64,000 nt of DNA from Ficedula albicollis (taxonomy: Eukaryota > Chordata > Aves > Passeriformes > Muscicapidae). Positions 27,849-37,989 of the stretch are shown piece by piece. The stretch is taken from contig NC_021673.1 of the NCBI RefSeq assembly GCF_000247815.1, positions 37,713,102 to 37,777,101 of the forward strand, read 5' to 3'. How positions within the stretch are numbered: the first letter of the stretch is position 1; every line of letters begins with the position of its first letter. The notes under the pieces are model-generated. The model had not been told where the DNA came from and made no database searches. It saw only the letters and a list, made by a program, of their open reading frames with translations. The position numbers were made by a program, and so were the translations under genes.

Positions 27849-30715
27849 AATACTCATTGCATTTCTTGTTACAGAGTCTGACACTGGGGATATCTGGCAA
27901 TCAGCTTACACATTCATTGGTTTGCATAAGGGGAGGAGACAGGACTGCACAGTGGCAGCAACTATGCAAACAACTCATTTCATGCTAGCTCCCCCAGGTA
28001 AGAGATTCTTTCAAAGGAGATCATTGCATTTGTGTGTTTCATATTTCAGTCACCATTGTCTGATACCCAATTGCACATAAAGCACCTGGTGTAAGCAAAA
28101 CTAATTTGGATCTTCTTTTGTAAAATGTTATCTGGATTAAGGGATCAGGTAGCCTCTTTCCTTATAAGAATCACTAGAGGGAACCATACTGTGAAAAAGG
28201 AAAAATAATTAGGACAGCAGAAAACAGGGAGCATGGATCTCAACTGCAAATGTTCCTGTGTAAACTCAGCCTATAAAGTTATAGTGGTTTGCTTATCAAG
28301 CAGGCTAACTTCTTCTGAAATTTAATACCTATCTGTATTACACAGACTGTATGGATACCTGTGACTATTGTATTCTAGAAGTTCTCCAGCTCTTATGGGC
28401 TTGAGCTATCACATAGGCAAAAATATTAATACTCCAGAACCAGTTCGGTGTTTGAAGTAATTACAGGGAAAAGGCAACATAAAGTAGCACTAGACTTCAT
28501 CAAATGTAGGACCAGGGGAAAAGGCAACGTAAAGTAGCACTAGACTTCATCAAATGTAGGATGTAATTTTCCTATTTATAGTAGAATAAACTACAGAAGT
28601 TACTAAATGTAAAGCTGCTGGCCAAAGTCTGAAACATACTGCAAAGATTCCTAGGAACTACTATAATCCAGATAATTAATAGTAAGCCACAAGAACACAC
28701 CAAAATCTTAGATATTTTTAAATGCAATTGTCGAGCAGATTTTTCTATATGTGATGACAAAATTCTGCAGAAATTTACTGTGAATTTTTAAATAACAGTT
28801 TAATTCTTTTGCATGTTGGTAGCTTTTTATTTGAAATTATACATCACACACAATTATTTGTGTTAGTTCATATGATCTTCAGTAGATCTGGGGTTTTTTG
28901 CCCTGCACAGTCCCTATGTACCCAACATGTTTTCAATCTCATGTCAGTACTAGCACTGAGAAAATCAAACACATAAGGAAAATAAAATAGTTATCCAGGA
29001 ATGGCTAGTCCCTATTACTGTGTAATAAAGGTTTGTTCTAAGAAAACCATAAAATGTTTTCATCACAATCAAGCAACTCAGCGCACTATTATAAATTAGT
29101 TGGAAATTTAAAAAAAAATTGGCCTAGTATGTTTTTCTGCGCTATAGAGCTTTAGACATTTGTAAAATATGGTCTAACTTCCCATATTTCTTAATCCATT
29201 ACCCAGCTTTCCAAATCTGGGAAAAGAATAAGAAGATATTAAGGAGTCTCTTATCCGTCTAAATGACACTCATTACAGAAGTGCTCAGGCTCTTCTTTCT
29301 ATATGATATACTACTTATTTCCTTTGTATTTCTGCAGTAATATAGTTAAAAATGTCTTTCTTTATGTTATAAACCTTTACACTCAATAGCTTGAAATTTA
29401 CTCCACGTGGCAAGAAAACAATATAATGTTTTAAAATATACTTTCTATTCTTTATGAACATGAATCAAAATTACTACTTTCAGAGACAAATGCTAACACA
29501 GTATTACGATGGACCATTAATCTTCCAGTTCAGTCTTCAGAATTCCCTGTAGGCTGGGTTCCCACCACTGCTCTGAACTTGGGATAAGCAAAACCCCAAC
29601 TGACTGTTTTGTTTCCTTTCCCTTTCAGGGAAGAAGAATACCCTAAATTTAAATGTTCTTCTGAACACTCGATTTCTGAATAAAAAAGTTGCAGACCTAT
29701 GTGCCAATTTAGAATGTTTCTGATTTAGAAATACTCTATAGAGCTTGGAATAAATACATAAGTAAAAACAGTGAAAAAGACATTTCTGCATTTTTACTTT
29801 GATTCTCAAAGAGAATAAGATAAAAATCTACTGAGGGGAGCCCACGGGATTACCCTGGTCATAAAAAAATAAAGGTATATTTTAGGACTGATATTATTCT
29901 GGTCCTCATATATTAAATGTTCAGACTCCCTCTGAGAAGAAAGAACTATGTTTTTTGCACAGGTAAGCTTACCAGACCTTTCAAGTGATTTGGCAGTGTT
30001 ACATTTGTGTATATCACTGGATGCAGAGTGAAGATGGAAACTGTGGAAACACATGAAATTATTTTTATATTAGAGATTTTTCTTCAACTAGCTCAAGTGT
30101 CAAGGGCCTATACTGAGGCCAAACAGCATCAAAACGTGGATGGGCTGAACAATTTAAAGAAAATGTACTCTTGAATATTGCAATTACTTTTGTTTACTGT
30201 AAGGTGGTCTAAAACTGTAGCTGTCTTCAGTACCAGAAAATGATCCACATTCCTAGCCTGGATGTCATTCTCATGGTGCTTTGTTGTGGTGTGTCTCCCT
30301 TGTATCAGCATGGCTGGAAAACCAGGGAGCTACTGGAGGTACCCTAGTAGCAGGTGGCAGAGAACCAATTGTTCTCTGTAAGGTGTAGGTTTCCAGAACA
30401 GTCTTTGAGCACTGTAACTTTTCCCAGTGGCCCCATGAGAAGACCCTCTCTTCCAGACCACTCAAAAAAAGAAGGTAGAGATTTGGGTCTGGATGTACAA
30501 AATAAGCATTTCTGAATAATGTCAGTCTCAGGGACCTAAAAGGAGAGTCTCAATAATTGTGTTGAACTTACTCCCACAGAAGATTCAGAATGTCTTTCAT
30601 GTAGCTAAGGTGCTTGCAAGAGAAACCTGAAAGTAAAGTTGATATAAAGGTAACACATACTCTCTACATCACAAAAAAATTTTCTCCTCTGAATTGGCAT
30701 ATCTCAAATTTGGCC
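27849..30715. other. Gene-free AT-rich unique DNA
   Basis: Apart from the short duplication at 28465-28561 I see no gene, RNA or transposon here. Confidence 0.6.
28465..28561 (+). repeat. Tandem duplication, 50-bp unit
   Basis: The word AAGTAGCACTAGACTTCATC and its flanks occur twice, exactly 50 bp apart. There is a single A/G difference inside the core (AACAT versus AACGT) and a small length difference at the G run at the left edge. Confidence 0.95.
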
Positions 30716-30732
30716 TTTTTTTTTTTTTTTTT

Positions 30733-30813
<81 letters not shown>
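30716..30813 (+). repeat. T27-G20-T51 homopolymer block
   Basis: Twenty-seven T, then twenty G, then fifty-one T, with no other base. It creates an open frame of Phe and Gly runs that is not a protein. A pure G20 core could form a G-quadruplex on this strand. Such a block is also a classic place for sequencing or polishing error, so the exact counts should be treated with caution. Confidence 0.9.
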
Positions 30814-32262
30814 CCTTCATGTCAGAATCTGGTCCCACATCCTCTGCAGCTGCAGAAGAATTCAAACAGGTTTGAGTTTTTTTCAGGTTTGGTGTTTTTT
30901 AAATTTTTTTTATTTATACCTTCTGTCATCTACAACAGCTGTAGATAGTTGATTAACACACCTGTTTTGTACTGGAAAAACTAAGTGTGCTTTTGATTTT
31001 TTTGTCATGCGAGACAGTAAGTTTTGATGTGAGAAATGCAGTTGCAATGAAGTTACAAGAGTAAAATCAGAGATCAAAAGTGTGAAGATTTTGTTTACAG
31101 CACAGGATTTGGCTGAAATGAGGTTGCAGGTGGACTTCATTATTTCTACAACTGGGCTATTTTTGTTCAAGGAAAGCTCATCCTAAATAAAAATCCCAGA
31201 TGATGCTTTTTTCATCATCTACTTGGTCATAGTTGTCATGGGTTGCTTAACATTTAAAAACATTTAAAATCATTTTCTGCTATGGCGTACATAAGTACTA
31301 GCTGTTAGGGTGACAATGGTTATTTTGAAGAATGCTAGGGTGAAATCCAGCTTCTGGAACTATCCCTGAAGAGAGAGATTTCTTAAATTAAAATAAATAG
31401 TAAGCAGCTCTTGTATTAAAAATTCCTGCCAAAGTCACACATAGAAAAGAAATAACGATTTTTCAGAAAAACCAAAATACCAAGAAACACTGGCAAATAA
31501 AGTCTTATGCTTGTATACACAAATAAAAAAATATATATTTACAATAATTTAATCTTAAAAAGCAATTCCATTAAACACCTAATACAAATCTTAATATAGG
31601 CTTTGTTAACATTCTCATTCATATTTATTAAATTTAAATTTTTGCAAAAATTTAAAATTGGTTTAAGAATCTGTCTTTCTGTAGAAAAAAAGGATGACTA
31701 CACATACCACACAGTTCAAAGCAGACAGTGCCAGAACCACATTTCACTGGTTTTTTAAGTACTTTTTTTTTTAAAGTTCTATTTTCATTATGAGTTTCTA
31801 TGTATTGCTTTTACATTTCTCTTTAAATTGTAAATTCAGCCATATTTGCGTGTACTGTAGTGTATAAAATGACTCGCTAAAAATAGGGGTTTTTTTCAAA
31901 GACAAAGATCTCTGATCTCAGCAAAATGTGGGACTAACAGAAAATATGTCAGGAACTTTAGGAAATATGAAACCATGGCAAGATGCAGTTAAATAAAATC
32001 TTTAAGCAATCTTCATATACATTGCCAAAGATATAAAGGAGAAGCTGTCATTGAATTAACCTAGTTCTTAGAAACCCAGGATTAAGAGGGGGAAGAGAAA
32101 AATGTTGTTTTACAACAAATGCACTGCCCCATTGTTGCTGATGTTGTCTGGCTCAAAACTGAGCTATTGATGCTCTTTGTTGTCATTTCTCTTTCGTCAG
32201 TCGTGTAGCAAGCCAGGACAGACAACGGGCAGTTTCTGTCTAAATAAACCTACAGCCATAAG
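30814..32262. other. Gene-free AT-rich DNA
   Basis: No supported gene. The sequence holds several T-rich and A-rich runs and a 24-bp palindrome listed separately. Confidence 0.6.
31633..31656. repeat. Perfect 24-bp AT-rich palindrome
   Basis: The arm TTTAAATTTTTG is followed directly by its exact reverse complement. Only the central GC pair breaks the AT-only composition. In AT-rich DNA this is less surprising than a mixed-sequence palindrome. Confidence 0.93.
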
Positions 32263-32412
32263 AACTCTTTTTTTCTTGTCTTTCCTACCTGGTGTTGTAT
32301 CTGAATTTTTCTTTAAAACAAGAAAATCACATTTTTTAACTCTTTTTTTCTTGTCTTTCCTACCTGGTGTTGTATCTGAATTTTTCTTTAAAACAAGAAA
32401 ATCACATTTTTG
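32263..32412 (+). repeat. Tandem duplication, 75-bp unit, essentially identical copies
   Basis: AACTCTTTTTTTCTTG begins copies at 32263 and 32338, and I find no difference across the 75 bp except at the far edge. The unit length is a multiple of three, so both strands show an open frame that repeats a 25-residue block. That is a by-product of the duplication, not evidence for a gene. Confidence 0.96.
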
Positions 32413-33027
32413 TTTCACTTAAGCACTTTTCAAATTAGTTGTTTAGTTGTGTTCTTTTCTTCCATGCATTCCTATTGATCTCTCTAACTGAACACCTGAT
32501 TGCCTTTCTTTTACCAAAAGGAGACAAAGGATTGAAGCATGGAATGTGAAAAAGGAGGCAGAAAAAAAATGCAATCATTTGGTTCTGATTCTTGTCAAGC
32601 CTCTTAGAACCAACCAGATTATTACATTTTCCTAATCTTCTTCAATGACTCTGGCTATTTCCCTAATTTCTTTGTTACAGAGTCAGTAATTATGCTTCTT
32701 TTATAGCCCAATGATACTGCGAAGATAAATGCACTGAAAATTGTGAAGTGTCCCAGTACTACCTCCTACAAGAGAAGCTGAATTAATTTCTGAGAAAGAG
32801 AAGAAATTGAATTGACTCATAAATTAGGTTACTTTTAGAGGTTGCTCTTTTGTAGTTTTATCTAAAGTGCAGATGGAATATACTTGTAGGACTTCAGCTG
32901 TGCAGATTTTTACAGCCTGTCAGCTCTTTCCTCATTCACTCTGTTGATTGCTCTAGACTGCATTCTTAGGCCCACACATCTACTCAGCTAAAGATTATCT
33001 AACTTGGAACTCATCAGTCTTTACTCA
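32413..33027. other. Unique DNA upstream of CR1
   Basis: No gene or repeat that I can support. Confidence 0.6.
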
Positions 33028-33307
33028 TAAGGCCAACCCACAGGGATCTCTGACCCAGAAGTCCAGGGTATATGAATGTTGGGAGAAAGTTCTTCTCTTG
33101 GTCAAAGACGATTTGGTCAGAGAACACCAGAATAAATTTGGCATTTTCTGCTCCATGGGCCTGGATGGTATGCATCCACCAGGGTTGAGAGAATTGGTGG
33201 ACATCATAGTCAGGTCACTCATAGTCGTCTTTGATCAGGAGAGGTGCCTGAAGGCTGAAAGAAAGCACATGACACCCTGGTCTTCAAAAAGGTCAAGAAG
33301 GAGGACC

Positions 33308-33365
33308 CAGGGAGATGCTGGCTGATCAGCCTCAGACACAGGGAGATGCTGGCTGATCAGCCTCA
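33308..33365 (+). repeat. Tandem duplication inside CR1, 31-bp unit
   Basis: CAGGGAGATGCTGGCTGATC followed by AGCCTCA occurs twice at a 31-bp offset. CR1 relatives have one copy here. Confidence 0.93.
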
Positions 33366-33485
33366 CTTCAATCCCTGGAAAGGTCATGGAGCACCTTATT
33401 CTGGAGCCCATCTCTATCCACACAGATGACAAGAAGCTGATCAGGAGTAGTCAGTACAGATTCACTGGAGGTAAATAAATCATGC

Positions 33486-33976
33486 TTGACCAACTTGACT
33501 GCCTTCTATAGTGAAATAAATACCTGCGTGGATGAGGGGAAAGCAGCAGTTATTGTCTACCTCAACTTCAGCAAGGCTTTTGACACTGTCACAAATATCC
33601 TCATAGGCAATCTCAGAAAGTGTGGACTGGATGAGTCAACAGTGATGTCAATTGAGAGCTGGCTGAACCACCTGTCACAAATATCCTCATAGGCAATCTC
33701 AGAAAGTGTGGACTGGATGAGTCAACAGTGATGTCAATTGAGAGCTGGCTGAACCACAGGGTTGTAATCAGTGGCACAGAGCTCAGCCGGCGGCCTGCCA
33801 CGACTGGTGTTCACCAGAGTTTTATACTGGGCCCAGTATTTTTTAACTTGTCCATCAGTAACTTGGACAAAGGAGCAGAAGCCTCCTCAGCAAGATCACT
33901 GATGGTACAAAAGTGGGAGGAGTGGCTGATATCTCAGAGAGTTGTGTGGCCCTTACCAGGGACCTCAACATATTGA
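33486..33976 (+). pseudogene. Broken CR1 reverse transcriptase core
   Basis: Within the CR1, the frame at 33486-33692 encodes a block ending in YLNFSKAFDTV, the RT motif A neighbourhood. Family members normally read YLDFSKAFD, so the metal-binding Asp appears replaced by Asn. The frame is then disrupted by the 86-bp duplication and resumes at 33728-33976 with VVISGTELS and ILGPVFFNLSISNLDKG, the conserved block before motif C. Where the FADD motif is expected (about 33889-33903) the translation reads ITDG instead. The enzyme would copy LINE RNA in an active element. Here both catalytic motifs and the frame are lost. Confidence 0.88.
33586..33757 (+). repeat. Tandem duplication inside CR1, 86-bp unit
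   Basis: CTGTCACAAATATCCTCATA begins copies at 33586 and 33672, and the 86-bp units look identical. Because 86 is not a multiple of three it shifts the reverse transcriptase frame. The insertion therefore postdates loss of constraint. Confidence 0.96.
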
Positions 33977-34711
33977 AGAGATGGGCAGAGAAGCACTTTC
34001 TGAAATTCAAAAACAGCAAATGAAAGTTCTTCACCTGGGGAAGAATAACCTCAGGTATCAGTACAGACTGGGGGCCAGCCTGTTGAAAAGGACCTGGGGA
34101 TGCTGAAGAATGAGCTGTCAATGAGTGAGCAGTGTGCCCTGGGGGCCAAGAAGGCCAAGGGAATCTTGGGTTGCATCAAGGGAGGTGATCCTGCCTCTCT
34201 ACTCAGCTATGTGTGGCCTTCTAGTGAGGCCATATCTGGAGTGCTGTGCCCACTTCTGGACTACTCTGTATAAGAGAGATATGGAGGTCCTGGGGCAAGG
34301 GGCTGTGATGTGTAGGGGACCGGAGCACATCTCTTGGGAAAGTCTGAGCTGGGCCTGTTTAGCCTGGAGAAGACTGAGAGTGGACTTTGTCAATGCATAT
34401 AAGTACCTGAAAAGTGAGTGTGAGGAGGATGGAACCAGACTCTTCTGGTGGTGCCAACCACTAGGACAAGAGGCAGTGGGCAGAAGCTGATGCACAGGAA
34501 GTTCCACCTGAATATGAGGAGGAACTTCTTTACTGGGCACTGGAACAGATTGCCTGGAGAGACTGTGGAGTCTCCCTCATGGCAGATTTTCAGGAGCCTT
34601 GTGGACATGATCCTGTGCCATTTGCTGTCAGATGACACTTCTTCAGCAGGCAGGTTGGACCACATGATCCACTGTGGAGCCTTCCAACCTTACCCATTCT
34701 GTGAATTTACT

Positions 34712-37115
34712 TTATTTTTAGTATTTACTTCAATTTACATAATTTAAATTTTTTTTTTTTTTTACTTTTTAAGCTTTTTAAAATTACTTTTTAACTCTTT
34801 TTTACTGTATTGTGTTTTGGTTTAGTTTTTTTAGTTTTATTTTGGTTTCATTAGGTTTAGTTTTTTTATTTCTTGGGGTTTTTGTTTGTTTGTTTGCTTG
34901 TTTTTGTTTGTTTTAATAGTTTTATTGCTGTGTCACTGTGTTTTAACACTAGGGCCTTGTTTGGAGTTCTTTGTTTACTTTTTTCTTTGGTTACCTTATA
35001 TTTACTTACTGGGATTTTAGATTAGGATTTTACATCTTATTTGTCTTTTGTTGTTTACTTTGTTGTTTTTTTGAATTTTTTTAATGTTGTATATAGTTTC
35101 AAATTTTATTTTGTTTTGTGCTGGGGTTTTACATTGGGGTGTATGCTGAGATCTTACATCAGGGACTTTGTGTTTTTAAGTTGAACTTATAATTTTTGTT
35201 TGGGGTTTTGTTATTCATGTTGGTTTACTTTGTTGAGTTTTCTTTATTCTACATAGTTTTACTTCTGGGATTTTTATTGTTTTGTTTTATGTTTTACGTT
35301 TTGCATTGGGTTTTACATTTTATTTAAGTTTATTTTATTTATTTTTTTTAGGTTTTTCTTTTTTGTTTTTTGTTGGTGAACTTATGATGTTTAATGTTGG
35401 GGTTCTACTTTTTCTGGGTTTTGTTAATTCATCTGGAGTTACTTTTGTTAAATTTCATGAGCTGTTTTTGTTTGTTGACTTTATGTTTTTGGTTTTACTG
35501 GATTTTTTCCTTCAGGGATTCACTTAGGGACTTTATATTGAGGTTTTAGATTAGTTACTTTCTTCTACTTTGGTTTATGTTTTGGGGTTTTTTTAATACT
35601 CTTTTATTTCTATCTGATTAAATTTTTGCTTTATATTTGGAGGCTTTTTTGTGTTTATTTTCTTCGCTTACTTTGGTGTTTTATTTATGTTAGAATTTTT
35701 TAGGTTTTTTTTGTTTACCTTTCATTTTCTGATGGGGTTTCGTAGAGTTTTCTGTTGGGATTTTACTTTTGTTTGTTTATTTTTGTTTCATTTGTTTGGG
35801 TTTTTTATTTTTATTTAATTTTATTATTCTTGTTGTTGTATTTTAGGGCTTTGCAAGTCTTTCTTAATTTTTGTTTCCTTTTGTTCACCTTTTTTATCCC
35901 TGATTTTATTTTGGCATTTTTATTTCTGTGGGGGTTTTTTGTTGTTTTTTTTTGTTGTTGTTGTTGGTTTTTTTTTTCTTAATATGGGGGATGAATTTTG
36001 GGGTTTTATTTGAGGTTCTACTTTAGTGTCCCACGTTAGAGTTCTACTTTTTTGCTTTTTTTGTTTAATTTACTGTTGTTTACCTTATTTTATTTTAGTT
36101 AAGGTTGTTCTTTTTACTTTTGGGGTTTTTGTGTTGTTTTAATTGTGGGTTTTTTAGGTTTTGGGGTTTTTTTTTGGTTTGGTCTTTTTTGTTTGTTTGT
36201 TCTCCATAAGTGGTTTAACTTTTGGTGTACTTATTTTTTTTTATTTTGAGTTTGTTTTTCTTTTGGATTGTTCTGTTTTTTTTGTTTTTTTTCTAATATT
36301 GAGATTTTACATTGTGATCATATGTTGGGATTTTATTGCAGGGGGTTATTGACTTGTTTACGTTGGTTTACTGTTTGGATATTTTTATTTTTTGTTTTCC
36401 TTTTAACTTGATTATATTTTTATTTGTCTTACATTGAGATTCACTTTTTATTTGTGTTTTTTGTTTAATATGTGTTACTTTGAAATATTTTGGTTGACTT
36501 TGGCATTTATTTGTTTTATTTTGATTTACTATTTTTATTTTTCCTTTCTATTGAAACTTTACTTATTGGGGTTTTTATGTTTTGCATTCAGTTTTACATT
36601 GGGACTTTACTTCTGGGTTTTTACATTTTTATTTTCTTTCGTTTACATTTTTTTTAGATTTTTTTAAATATACCTTGCTTCATATTGGGATTATACGTTG
36701 CATTCAGTGAAGGTTTTAAACTTCTTTTATTTTGGGCCTTTCATTTTTTGTTGTGCATTGGTTTTTGTATTATTTCACTTAATGTTGCAGCATTGTATTA
36801 GTATTTCAGATTTGGGGTTTTGGTTTTTTTGTTCTTGTGTTTGTTTACTTTGGTTTTCCTTGGTTTATTCTGGTTTTACTTTGGTTCCCTATGTATGACA
36901 TGTTTGCTTTTGGGTAGGTTTTTTGGGGTTTTTTTTGTTCCACATTATTTTTAGTTTTGTATTTCCATTGGCTGACTCTGCTTTACTTTTTAAATTATCT
37001 AAAAATGAATTTTTAAAAAATGTACATCTCGTTTTGTTTTAAATTTTAATTTTTATTTACTTTACTTGTCACTTTATTTTTTAGTTTTACTTTGCTTTAC
37101 TTTTGATAGATTTTT
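34712..37115 (+). repeat. 2.4-kb keto-rich (T/G) low-complexity block, degenerate minisatellite
   Basis: On the plus strand this block is almost entirely T with G, and A and C occur mostly inside recurring words. The words TTTTACATTGGG, GGGATTTTA, TTTACTTTGG and GGGGTTTT recur irregularly (for example near 35125, 36296, 36592 and 36684). This suggests a decayed minisatellite with a core of about 13 bp. The bias runs one way across the whole block, starting within a few bases of the CR1 3' tail. Its open frames are Phe, Leu, Val and Ile-rich translations of T-rich DNA and should not be taken as membrane proteins. The family is unrecognised. Confidence 0.85.
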
Positions 37116-37265
37116 TTTGCTGACTCACCCAGGGGGAGGAAGCCTTCCCCATCCCTGGCTACGGGGAACAAGAGGTTGTCTTTGTAGGACATGAGCAGTA
37201 GGCAAGAACTTAGCCAAAATGGACCAGAGGAGGCCTGACAAGTGGCAACCCTTGGTGCAGCAGAG
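37116..37265. other. GC-rich segment capping the T/G block
   Basis: An abrupt change to balanced, GC-rich sequence begins at CTGACTCACCCAGGGGGAGG and includes an imperfect hairpin (GGGGAGGAAG...CTTCCCC). It could be the non-repetitive end of the element that carries the T/G block, or an unrelated old transposon fragment. It encodes nothing I recognise. Confidence 0.35.
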
Positions 37266-37894
37266 AAATGAAAAAACATATTAATAGCAATAATAATTCA
37301 AATATTAAAATAACTGTACTGCCGTAGATGGATGTCTTAGTTACTGAGAGCCTCATAGTACAGTATTTTATTTTTGCATGTGATTTTCTAGTGTTCATAA
37401 TTTTTGGAAATCAAAGATGCTCCATCTTTAAATTGCAGTTTTATTATCTTAACCCGTTGATACGAGACCGATTCAAACCTGGGTACTGAGGGTCTTTCTG
37501 CAGTGGGAAAGGTGAAGAGCTTAGAGTCCTCCATGTAGCTCAACTAACATTTTATTCCAAAATTTCTTAATCCACATTTGCATAGATATTACCCGAGAGA
37601 TTTTGACCTAAAGGTGAGTATTTCACTGTGCATTGCTTTGTCTTGGATAGAGGTTGGACTTGATAATCTTTCAGGTTTTTTCCAAACTAAACAAATTTAT
37701 GGTTTTATGATTCTAGGACCTGATATTACGTAAATCTTCATAGTAAGAAGAGCTGCAGTGCCCACAGCCATTGATGGCTTTACTGTCATCATGGTTTTGA
37801 ATTAGCTTCCAGCTGGTCTTCTTCACCTTCCAATAGGAGTTACATGGCAAAAGACAGACTTGCAAATCTTCAGCCATAACTCTTTTAGGATTGG
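37266..37894. other. Unique DNA
   Basis: No gene or recognisable repeat. The phrase GGTTGGACTTGATAATCTTTCAGGTTTTTTCCAA (37651-37685, quoted in part: GGTTGGACTTGATAATCTTT) resembles the last part of a CR1 3' end on the plus strand and is followed by ATGATTCTAGG. It may be a tiny CR1 tail of about 60 bp. Confidence 0.5.
37645..37715 (+). mobile_element. Probable CR1 3' tail fragment
   Basis: GAGGTTGGACTTGATAATCT followed by a TTTTCCAA word and then TTATGATTCTAG follows the order of an avian CR1 3' UTR end: the GTTGGACTTGATGATCT-like box, the TTCCAAC box, then the ATTCTATG-type terminal repeat. The upstream side has no CR1 coding sequence, so it would be a severely truncated insertion. Confidence 0.7.
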
Positions 37895-37989
37895 CTTCTC
37901 TTCGTATATGAGAAGATCTCTCTGTCTGAAGGATTGCCAGACCTTCTCTTCATATACGAGAAGATCTCTCTGTCTGAAGGATTGCCAGA
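37895..37989 (+). repeat. Tandem duplication, 48-bp unit
   Basis: CTTCTCTTC begins copies at 37895 and 37943. The copies differ inside the quasi-palindromic start (CGTATATG versus CATATACG) and at the last base. Confidence 0.95.

Larger units (their letters stand above)
33028..34711 (+). mobile_element. CR1 LINE, 5'-truncated, plus strand
   Basis: This is the 3' part of a CR1 non-LTR retrotransposon. It follows the avian CR1 order through the reverse transcriptase (RT) region, the C-terminal region and the short 3' UTR. It ends in the diagnostic CCTTCCAACC...ATTCTGTGA tail at about 34685-34710. ORF1 and the endonuclease part are absent, as expected for a 5'-truncated insertion. The frame is broken many times and a segment is missing near 33215-33240. 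Two internal tandem duplications (31-bp unit at 33308-33365, 86-bp unit at 33586-33757) are not part of any CR1 I know. The element is dead. It abuts a T/G-only block on its 3' side. Confidence 0.95.

Noticed and set aside
27754..28561. Possible CRISPR-like direct repeats of about 48-50 bp
   Set aside because: Only two adjacent copies each, no regular spacers, and the host is a vertebrate.
30614..30952. Open frame with long Phe and Gly runs
   Set aside because: Encoded by the T27-G20-T51 homopolymers. Low complexity, not a protein.
32197..32422. Frames on both strands containing a repeated 25-residue block
   Set aside because: Produced by the 75-bp tandem duplication, whose unit is divisible by three.
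35282..36898. Series of plus-strand open frames rich in Phe, Leu, Val and Ile that resemble membrane proteins
   Set aside because: They are translations of the T/G-only block. T-rich DNA gives hydrophobic codons in every frame, stops are rare only because A is rare, and no family is recognisable.
34712..37115. Interstitial telomeric repeat
   Set aside because: G-T rich, but there is no run of TTAGGG units. The recurring words are different.
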